This document shows positions 47,934 to 54,759 of a DNA stretch of 64,000 bases, piece after piece. The stretch is from Bacteroides mediterraneensis (lineage in GTDB: Bacteria; Bacteroidota; Bacteroidia; Bacteroidales; Bacteroidaceae): positions 410,322-474,321 of the forward strand of contig NZ_LT635783.1 in assembly GCF_900128455.1 (NCBI RefSeq), read 5' to 3'. Under the pieces are notes generated by a model that searched no databases, had not been told where the DNA came from, and saw only the letters and a program-made list of their open reading frames with translations. The position numbers and the translations under genes were made by a program. Within the stretch, counting starts at the first letter, position 1, and the number at the start of each line of letters is the position of its first letter.

Positions 47934-49225
47934 ATGGTAAATTCCGTGAACTCTCCTTCTGTGCTGTTGACGAATATTCTTCCCTCATGCGCTTTTATTA
48001 CCTGGTCAACAAAGTTCAGGCCCAGTCCGAAGCCTGAAGCTCCGTTTCGGCGGCTGCGCTTTGCCGCTGCTGCGCGTTCGTATTTCTGGAAAATGATTTT
48101 CTGGTCGGCTTCGGATATGCCCAGCCCATTGTCGCGTACTTTCAGGATGGTGTAGCGTTCGCTTTCTTCAGTGGTGATGTGTATTTCCACACTCTCCTTT
48201 GAGTATTTGATGGCATTATTAATCAGATTGCTTAATACTTCACCCAGATAATCTTTGTCGGCATAAGCTGTTTTGGCCTGCAAGCTGATGATAAAGTTTA
48301 CAGGTTTCTGTGCTTTGGCCTTGAATTTATCAGTCAGTTTCTCTATTATCGGTGTAAGCTCAACTTCTGTTTTATTCATCTCCAGTTTATGGTTTTCTAG
48401 TTTGGAGATGGTCAGTATCTTGTTGGTGAGTATTAACAGATGGTCAGTTTCGCTTTTTGCTATGTTCATGAATTTTTTCTTTATCTCCGGCTTACCTTCA
48501 AGTCTTCCGCTTTCCAGCATATCTTGTACCATCATAATTGTGCTGAGGGGTGTTTTCATATCGTGTATCATAGCGTATGAGAAGTCTTCGCGGATTTGTA
48601 AAATAACTTGCAGCCTTGAGATGATTTTTATTTGGAAAATAATACACGCTATTATAAAGCTTAGTACAATGATGGTGATTATAATAAGTAAATTTATTTT
48701 CCCGAAAAGAAACTTGTATGGATTTAGGATTACAAGTTGAACACCTTGTGATGAGTCTGCTGTAATATTTATGATCTCAGATTTTATTTCCCTCCATGGT
48801 AAAGCACTTGGATTGGGATTGCTTGAAGATAATATTTTATTATCGGAAATTCTTATTTTATGTACGGAAATCGAACATGGCAAATCAATGTCATTAAACA
48901 TATCAGATGCTATAGAGTCTATTTTTGATAAAGACATCTTTAAGCCTATATTAGACAAGCCTTCGTTGAGACTGACTATTTCAGGTGCCAAATCATTTTT
49001 TTTAGCATCTGCTGGAATACTTACACCCACAATCTCAGTACCCTTAGGTGCTTCTTTAAATCTAATTGATATTTCTCTTCTTATCGCTTTTATCAGTATG
49101 GAATTACTCTCTTTATATAAATTATTTTCCAGAGCTACGTATGTATTATACAGCCATAATATTTGAAGTATTATTATTGCAAATGCTCCGATAAAAACGA
49201 AGACGCTAATATTCTTGTATTTCAT
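47891..49225 (-). CDS. Sensor histidine kinase 2 (orphan)
   Basis: 444 residues with the layout of kinase 1: helix 5-26, periplasmic domain 27-176, helix 178-199, His221 in the IREDFSYAMIHDMKTPLS box and a HATPase_c domain with DNGLGIS and GFGLGLNF. No response regulator is adjacent. From about the H box to the stop its DNA is nearly identical to kinase 3 (offset 5149 bases, no indels seen), while the periplasmic halves differ. It originally faced the DUF3836-like gene at 52259; an IS21-type element now separates them. A CAAATATA (-7 on this strand) lies at 49248-49255. Confidence 0.9.
   Translation of the reverse strand: MKYKNISVFVFIGAFAIIILQILWLYNTYVALENNLYKESNSILIKAIRREISIRFKEAPKGTEIVGVSIPADAKKNDLAPEIVSLNEGLSNIGLKMSLSKIDSIASDMFNDIDLPCSISVHKIRISDNKILSSSNPNPSALPWREIKSEIINITADSSQGVQLVILNPYKFLFGKINLLIIITIIVLSFIIACIIFQIKIISRLQVILQIREDFSYAMIHDMKTPLSTIMMVQDMLESGRLEGKPEIKKKFMNIAKSETDHLLILTNKILTISKLENHKLEMNKTEVELTPIIEKLTDKFKAKAQKPVNFIISLQAKTAYADKDYLGEVLSNLINNAIKYSKESVEIHITTEESERYTILKVRDNGLGISEADQKIIFQKYERAAAAKRSRRNGASGFGLGLNFVDQVIKAHEGRIFVNSTEGEFTEFTIYLPLETPNNKHIR
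47911..48597. repeat. Kinase-domain repeat, copy in kinase 2
   Basis: Nearly identical to 53060-53746 (for example the shared stretch beginning TTGGAGTTTCAAGCGGCAGA), in the same orientation. Differences are scattered and mostly synonymous-looking. Identity fades upstream of the H box, in the sensor domain. Confidence 0.85.
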
Positions 49226-49416
49226 ATATATTGTATTTGCTTATTGCAAATATAGAGATATTTGAAAATTGACATATAATTATTGGACAGCATTGTTTTC
49301 ACGGAGTAAATAGACACTATAGTATTTAACCTAATGCTGAAAACGGTTGATATCCGTTCACCCAAAACGGGGATATCCGTTCACTTTTCATACTCTTTAC
49401 CTATGGCGATGCAAAT

Positions 49417-50172
49417 TTATTGATTTTCGTCTGTAACGTTGCAGTTTTGATGTCTTTTTTGACGTAAACTGCTGCCTTGTAGCTCGAAGCGCACACTTGT
49501 GTGTACCAGCCTGTCTAATATTGCATCAGCTGCAGTCGTGTTGCCTTTCATCACATCGTACCAGTTAGCAACCGGCAGTTGTGATATGATAATCGTAGCT
49601 TTTTGTCCATGGCGGTCTTCTATAATCTCCATAAAGTCAAGCAACTGTTGTCCGTCAAGAACTTTCATTCCGAAGTCGTCCAGTATAAGCAGGTCAGTCT
49701 GTGCCAGCTTGGCGAAGAAACGATGCAGAGTACTGGATATGCGGGCAAGGCTTATTTCCTCGAAGAGCCTGTACAGGTTATAATAAGCAACTTTATATCC
49801 GTTCATGCAGGCCTGATGACCAAACGCTGTACCCAACCAGCTTTTACCTGTACCGGAAGCTCCCGTAATAAGTATGGACACCCCGTTTTTCACATAGTCA
49901 CAAGTGGCAAGATTAAGCACTTTCTGCTTGTCCACGCCACGCTTGCAGTCATAGATAACTTCACTTATGGAAGCCTGATAACGGAAGTGTGCTTTTTTTA
50001 TCAGACGGGCATTCCGGCTTTGATTCCGGTTATCCAGTTCAGCCTGTATAAGCAGTTGCAGACCGTCTTTCAAGGAGAGCGACTCTGCCTGTCGCGTCTC
50101 CTGCATGGTAGCCCAGTAATGGGCCATTCCGGGCATCTTAAGGTTTCTTAGAGCATTGATAATTTCATCCAT
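49417..50172 (-). CDS. istB: IS21-type helper ATPase IstB
   Basis: 251 residues, an AAA+ protein related to DnaC. Walker A is ITGASGTGKSWLG near 105, Walker B DLLILDDFG near 165, sensor-type segment KATIIISQLP near 190. It assembles on target DNA and activates IstA. Starts 29 bases after the istA stop. Confidence 0.93.
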   Translation of the reverse strand: MDEIINALRNLKMPGMAHYWATMQETRQAESLSLKDGLQLLIQAELDNRNQSRNARLIKKAHFRYQASISEVIYDCKRGVDKQKVLNLATCDYVKNGVSILITGASGTGKSWLGTAFGHQACMNGYKVAYYNLYRLFEEISLARISSTLHRFFAKLAQTDLLILDDFGMKVLDGQQLLDFMEIIEDRHGQKATIIISQLPVANWYDVMKGNTTAADAILDRLVHTSVRFELQGSSLRQKRHQNCNVTDENQ

Positions 50173-50201
50173 CGTTATTTGTTTTGAGTGTTAGAAGTCT
50201 G

Positions 50202-51764
50202 TCATTTGAACTGTGATTTCCCACGGATATTACAGTGCTGCGGAGGAGCAAAGGAAAATGAAGGTTGCCCCACACCGGCACACTTGCTCTCTACCAGTAA
50301 ACGGATAAAGCGATAGTTGCATCTGTCTACATTCAGGGCTGTCTCGCAGGCTTTCTGGAAAACGGCCGGATCACTGCTCCTTTGCAGGTTTAGAAGCCCG
50401 TCGCAGGTCTTGTAATGAGTCTCCGGAGGCATTGTGGAAGAATAAAATATGCGGCGGATTACATCTCCAAGTATGCCGGATGCACGCTCGGCACGCTCTA
50501 TGTATGATTTTGCACTCATCCCTCTGTATTCCCGGGAGTTGCTTGCAAGATGCTCCTTTACGATAGTATACTTTCCCCTGTTGTAATCACGTATGTGAGT
50601 GGCTACAAGTTCACCGTCCACATATACTTTTACCAATGTGCGTGTATATGCAACATGTGCAGTTTTGGATATATACTGATAGGGTACTGTATAATAGTGC
50701 TGGTCACGTCCGAGATAGATACAGCAGTTGGTTGACACCTTCAAATCGGTATATGACACAATCTCAAAATCCCTGTCAGGCAGCGGCATAAGATTAGGCC
50801 TGTCTACGGCAAGGAACCGTTCCTCACGCGTATAAGGATGCTTCTGCATGCGTTTCTGGTTGTGCGCTTTCATTTTGAGCGAGGCTGCCCGGTTAAGCTC
50901 TTCCAGTGAATGGAAGGTTTCATTGCGGAGTTCGGCAAACACACGCATATAGACAAGCCTCACGGTCCCTTCCACGTTGCTTTTATCTTTTGGGTGTGCG
51001 GGACGTGCCGGTATGATGACCGTACCGTAATGATTGGCCATATCCTCCATTACACGGTTAAGTGAAGGCTCATATCTGTCGGTCTTGACAACAGCAGCTT
51101 TAAGGTTGTCAGGGACAAGCATCTTTGGTACGCCGCCAAGATGTTTCAGGCACTGCGTTATGGCATATACAAAGTCTTCCGTGCGCTGTGAACGTACGAA
51201 GAGGATATAACCGTAGTCGCTTGCAGGCAGAGTGGCTACAAAAGCCTGGCACTGGACGACCTCACCGGTTTCCATATCAACGTACCCCATGGTATCACCG
51301 GCAAAATCGAGGAAAAGCTTTTCGCCGCCAGTACGCATGTCGGCAAGTATGGTAGATGGCGATTCCTTTCCGGCCTCTGTGTTCTGATTGTAATGAAAAC
51401 GGAACTGTGTCAGGCTGTAGTGGTCATCCGGATGCTCATTACGGTATTCCTCCCAAAGCAGCTTCAGCGTGACATGCTTGCGCTTCATCTCCTCCTGAAG
51501 ATATGGAAGAAGGGCTTTGAATGTTTCAAAACGCTTGTCGCTATATGCAGGATTGCCGCCCTTGAGACGGTGCTCAAGAATGGGATCATCCAACCTGATA
51601 AGTTCATCAAGGCTCAGGCTGTCAGCGTTGACCTTATTCATGTAGTTGTTCACTGTCTCCTTGTTCATGCCGATTATATCAGCAGCCTTGCGGTTGGAGA
51701 TTCCGCTCTTCTTTAGTAGAAGAAGTTGTTTGATCTGGCTCATATTCTTACTTTTTCCTGCCAT
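50202..51764 (-). CDS. istA: IS21-type transposase IstA
   Basis: 520 residues. N-terminal helix-turn-helix (about 5-50, with ISNRKAADIIGMNKETV), DDE-type integrase core with first Asp in FLDFAGDTMGY near 133, second in KMLVPDNLKAAV near 215 and Glu in HPKDKSNVEGTVRL near 250, and a C-terminal beta-barrel. Intact. Confidence 0.93.
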   Translation of the reverse strand: MAGKSKNMSQIKQLLLLKKSGISNRKAADIIGMNKETVNNYMNKVNADSLSLDELIRLDDPILEHRLKGGNPAYSDKRFETFKALLPYLQEEMKRKHVTLKLLWEEYRNEHPDDHYSLTQFRFHYNQNTEAGKESPSTILADMRTGGEKLFLDFAGDTMGYVDMETGEVVQCQAFVATLPASDYGYILFVRSQRTEDFVYAITQCLKHLGGVPKMLVPDNLKAAVVKTDRYEPSLNRVMEDMANHYGTVIIPARPAHPKDKSNVEGTVRLVYMRVFAELRNETFHSLEELNRAASLKMKAHNQKRMQKHPYTREERFLAVDRPNLMPLPDRDFEIVSYTDLKVSTNCCIYLGRDQHYYTVPYQYISKTAHVAYTRTLVKVYVDGELVATHIRDYNRGKYTIVKEHLASNSREYRGMSAKSYIERAERASGILGDVIRRIFYSSTMPPETHYKTCDGLLNLQRSSDPAVFQKACETALNVDRCNYRFIRLLVESKCAGVGQPSFSFAPPQHCNIRGKSQFK

Positions 51765-51820
51765 AGTCGTATTGTATGAAGATTATATTCTGCATACAAG
51801 ATACGGGAAAGAGTGGAAAG

Positions 51821-52157
51821 TGAACGGACATACCACGTTTTTTATGCAGGCATTGTCGTTTCTGTGAGAAGGTGAACGGATATGCTCCGTTTTTCGAATG
51901 TAAACAACTGATTATTGTATCATTACATTCTTATCTCTGAACGGATATACTCCGATTTCTGTATACTAAAACGGACATTTTATCGTAATCAAAAACCACT
52001 GAACGGATATGCTCCGTTTTTTTATGGCGTTTTGTGGCGTTTTTAGCTGAAATGAACGGATATACTCCGTTTTTCAGGCACTTTTCAAGGCCATTTTAGC
52101 AATAATTGTGGGTGGATTAAGCCGTTCTGAGTGGGTGGGTATGCTCCGTTTTCGGCA
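51821..52157. repeat. Right-end transposase-binding repeats of the IS21-type element
   Basis: Five sites of the TGAACGGATAtnCTCCGTTTT type spaced 51, 66, 62 and 53 bases apart, plus a variant at the terminus (GGGTATGCTCCGTTTTCGGCA). They account for this gene-free stretch. Confidence 0.85.
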
Positions 52158-52164
52158 ACCTAAA

Positions 52165-52211
52165 GATAACGTAGCGATAACATAAACTCTTGTGCTTTGC
52201 GCCTACCTTTG
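52165..52211 (+). promoter_or_regulatory. Operator and promoter B (GATAAC repeat plus -7 box)
   Basis: GATAAC at 52165-52170 and 52176-52181, TACCTTTG at 52204-52211, again 28 bases from second box to -7. The whole block from ACCTAA to the -7 box is identical to block C except for one base just beyond. The IS21-type element sits 7 bases upstream of the first box, leaving the operator intact. Confidence 0.8.
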
Positions 52212-52258
52212 CAGCATAAGAAATAACAAATCAAGTATAATTTGAAAATTAAATTATT

Positions 52259-52519
52259 ATGATAGCAGAATTAATCGTTTCAGCAGTAGCATCAGTGTCT
52301 TTGTCAACACCAAAGGTCGTTTATAATGTATCCTCAGATGATAAGAAAGTGACAAATATTGAGGCCTATTCGGTAAGTGAAGGTAAATATCTTAAGCGTC
52401 TGTATAAGATAAACTTTATTTATAATGCAGAGGGTGAGGTTACAAATAAGAATACTTATCAGTGGGATGAAAGAAATTCCGGTTATATATTGAAGGATAC
52501 TGAGAAGTTTTCCAAATAA
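52259..52519 (+). CDS. DUF3836-like small secreted protein
   Basis: 86 residues. After a short hydrophobic start (MIAELIVSAVASVSLS) comes VVYNVSSDDKKVTNIEAYSV, YLKRLYKINFIYNAEGEVTN and TYQWDERNSGYILKDTEKF. The pattern of paired aromatic and charged strands matches DUF3836 proteins of Bacteroidales, which carry signal peptides and are short repeated beta units. The hydrophobic start lacks basic residues, so signal-peptide status is unsure. First gene after promoter B. Confidence 0.6.
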   Translation: MIAELIVSAVASVSLSTPKVVYNVSSDDKKVTNIEAYSVSEGKYLKRLYKINFIYNAEGEVTNKNTYQWDERNSGYILKDTEKFSK

Positions 52520-52589
52520 AATCCTTCAACTTCTCTCTTATAAAAGTTTCGCATGTTCTATCAATATACCTAAAAATATAAGTTATACA

Positions 52590-52910
52590 ATGGATAAGAC
52601 TAAAATCTGGAAAATAATTGCATCAATTTTTATGTTGATAGTTATTGGAATCCTATTAAAGAATATCAATATATCTAATATAAGTTATATTGTTTTCGTT
52701 CCTGTTATTTTATTACTAGGAATGATTTTTGAAAAACGAAATATTTACAGGGGATGGTTGATTTCAACAATTTTTGCTGTTTTATATTCCTTCCTATGGT
52801 ATTTCTTTAACCCGGAAAAAGCGTTAGCTGCTATCGCTTGGATTTCAGCAGGTTCATTTATTTCATTGATAGTGATTTTTTTACTTAAACATATTAGAAA
52901 GGTTCGATAG
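52590..52910 (+). CDS. Small membrane protein, unknown function
   Basis: 106 residues with about four hydrophobic helices (8-25, 32-48, 57-73, 80-101). AT-rich, no recognisable family. It follows the DUF3836-like gene after 70 bases and ends before a bidirectional terminator, so it is likely the second gene of operon B. Confidence 0.55.
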   Translation: MDKTKIWKIIASIFMLIVIGILLKNINISNISYIVFVPVILLLGMIFEKRNIYRGWLISTIFAVLYSFLWYFFNPEKALAAIAWISAGSFISLIVIFLLKHIRKVR

Positions 52911-52957
52911 AGCATTTGTATTAAAATTAGAGTAAGTCTGATGAATTCAGAATAAGG

Positions 52958-53001
52958 TAAGCCGTGTGTCAATCGTTCTCGTTACATTGACACACGGCTT
53001 A
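52958..53001. terminator. Bidirectional terminator between operon B and kinase 3
   Basis: Perfect 16-base-pair stem TAAGCCGTGTGTCAAT (52958-52973) with its complement (52986-53001), 12-base loop. T runs are weak on both sides. Confidence 0.7.
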
Positions 53002-53039
53002 TCTGGAAAGCAGCAATTACACTTAAATATTTTTGTGTT

Positions 53040-54356
53040 TTACTGATTATGTCTGTTGTTTGGAGTTTCAAGCGGCAGATAGATGGTAAATTCCGTAAAC
53101 TCTCCTTCTGTGCTGTTGACGAATATTCTTCCCTCATGTGCCTTTATCACCTGGTCAACAAAGTTCAGGCCCAGTCCGAAGCCTGAAGCTCCGTTTCGGC
53201 GGCTGCGCTTTGCTGCCGCAGCACGTTCATACTTCTGGAAAATGACTTTCTGGTCGGCTTCGGATATGCCCAGCCCATTGTCACGCACTTTCAGGATGGT
53301 GTAGCGTTCGCTTTCTTCCGTCGTGATGTGTATTTCCACACTCTCCTTTGAGTATTTGATGGCATTATCAATCAGATTGCTTAATACTTCACCCAGATAA
53401 TCTTTGTCGGCATAAGCTGTTTTGGCCTGCAAGCTGATGATAAAGTTTACAGGCTTCTGTGCTTTAGCCTTGAATTTCTCGGTCAGTTTCTCTATTATTG
53501 GAGTAAGCTCAACTTCTGTCTTGTTCATCTCCAGTTTATGGTTCTCCAGTTTGGAAATTGTAAGTATCTTGTTGGTGAGAGCAAACAAGTGGTCTGTTTC
53601 GCTTTTTGCTATACTCATATATTTGTTCTTTATCTCCGGTCTGTTATCAAGCCTTCCGCTTTCCAGCATATCCTGTATCATCATAATAGTGCTTAGAGGT
53701 GTTTTCATGTCATGCACCATGGCGTATGAGAAGTCTTCACGGATTTGGGAGATTTTGTTTAGCTTTGATATGATCTTTATTTGATATACTATGCATCCTA
53801 TTATAAAAATCATCATGATTGCTGTTGCAATAATGAGTATCAACATTTGTCTAAAAATATTGTAATACGGAATTGTGATAATGGCTTGTACGTTAGATGA
53901 ATTATCTAGTTTTATAGGTATTGGTTGTGTCCTAATAATGCCAAATCGTTTAATATTCCCTTGACGTGTTGTTTCTACAATATTTCCGTTTTTTATTTTT
54001 TCGATATACAAATCAGTTTTTATTTTATGCTCAAAAAGCATTTCTTTAAAAATAGAATCCAGACGATTAATATTATTAGTAATGCCATATGTTCCTAAGC
54101 TTTCTAATAAATAAGTTACCTCTGGGTATGTTCCTGTTTTCTTGGTTCTTGGAGCACCGAGAAATTTTGTTCCTTTGGGGAGTTCTGAAAAATGCGATGT
54201 CGCTTCTTCTAATGTTGCTTTTGCAAACAAATTATTGATGGATTTTTCTAATTGGTTTTTATATAGATAGAAGGAGTTTCTAAGCCATATTCCTTGGAGT
54301 GTTAATGCAAGAAATATACTTATGATGGTTATAATTCTAATATAAATACGTTGCAT
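53040..54356 (-). CDS. Sensor histidine kinase 3 (orphan)
   Basis: 438 residues from ATG 54356; an in-frame start 270 bases earlier would add a Ser/Thr-rich segment and cross the divergent promoter region, so I reject it. Helix 5-26, periplasmic domain 27-168, helix 170-192, His215 in the FSYAMVHDMKTPLS box, HATPase_c domain to the end. The catalytic part is nearly identical to kinase 2, while the periplasmic part shares only patches such as ELPKGTKFLG. Divergent from the M16 protease gene. A CAAAGGTA box (-7 on this strand) is at 54422-54429. Confidence 0.9.
   Translation of the reverse strand: MQRIYIRIITIISIFLALTLQGIWLRNSFYLYKNQLEKSINNLFAKATLEEATSHFSELPKGTKFLGAPRTKKTGTYPEVTYLLESLGTYGITNNINRLDSIFKEMLFEHKIKTDLYIEKIKNGNIVETTRQGNIKRFGIIRTQPIPIKLDNSSNVQAIITIPYYNIFRQMLILIIATAIMMIFIIGCIVYQIKIISKLNKISQIREDFSYAMVHDMKTPLSTIMMIQDMLESGRLDNRPEIKNKYMSIAKSETDHLFALTNKILTISKLENHKLEMNKTEVELTPIIEKLTEKFKAKAQKPVNFIISLQAKTAYADKDYLGEVLSNLIDNAIKYSKESVEIHITTEESERYTILKVRDNGLGISEADQKVIFQKYERAAAAKRSRRNGASGFGLGLNFVDQVIKAHEGRIFVNSTEGEFTEFTIYLPLETPNNRHNQ
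53060..53746. repeat. Kinase-domain repeat, copy in kinase 3
   Basis: Direct repeat of 47911-48597, same length with no indels seen. Suggests recent duplication or gene conversion confined to the catalytic half. Confidence 0.85.
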
Positions 54357-54673
54357 AATTAACAGAAAGCATTGTGATAACGAGAAGTTACTTGGCGTAG
54401 AAAGTTTAACTTTTACCTTTACAAAGGTAACATTAGAAATTGATATTATATGGAAACAGAAAGAAAATGTAAGTGAATTATCTTTTGAGGAGTGAATGGG
54501 CGGAACGAATCTTATATAGTTATCTATTATTTGGCCTATTGTCAGAGTGGTTATTGCACAACAGAGAGATTTAGGTGGGGTAATGGATTGTTTGGAACAG
54601 TGAATGGATATATTCAGATGTAACATTATGGAAAGGAGATTGAATATTTTTTTGAAGGTTGTATTAACCTAAA

Positions 54674-54720
54674 GATAACGTAGCGATAACATAAACTCTT
54701 GTGCTTTGCGCCTACCTTTG
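54674..54720 (+). promoter_or_regulatory. Operator and promoter C (GATAAC repeat plus -7 box)
   Basis: GATAAC at 54674-54679 and 54685-54690, TACCTTTG at 54713-54720, 28 bases from second box to -7, about 40 bases before the M16 start codon. Confidence 0.8.
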
Positions 54721-54759
54721 CCGCATAAGAATAACGAAATAACATAAAACATTTCAATT

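Larger units (their letters stand above)
49335..52157. mobile_element. IS21-type insertion sequence with 6-base target duplication
   Basis: 2823 bases. Ends are TGCTGAAAACGG (49335) and, on the other strand, TGCCGAAAACGG (ending 52157). Target duplication ACCTAA lies at 49329-49334 and 52158-52163. Two genes, istA and istB, are on the reverse strand. The right end has a row of TGAACGGATAT-type sites at 51821, 51872, 51938, 52000 and 52053; the left end has two more in inverted orientation, near 49349-49360 and 49370-49382, as is typical for IS21 transposase binding. Confidence 0.9.

Noticed and set aside
51821-52157. Repeats resembling a CRISPR array or plasmid iterons
   Set aside because: Spacing is uneven, inverted copies sit at the other end of the element, and the element carries istA and istB; these are transposase-binding sites.
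47911-53746. Assembly duplication as cause of the two near-identical kinase segments
   Set aside because: Scattered base differences, unlike sensor halves and unlike flanks show two separate genes.
53040-54626. Longer start for kinase 3 (528 residues)
   Set aside because: The extra 90 residues have no signal or membrane pattern and run across the divergent promoter region; ATG 54356 gives an N-terminal helix matching kinases 1 and 2.
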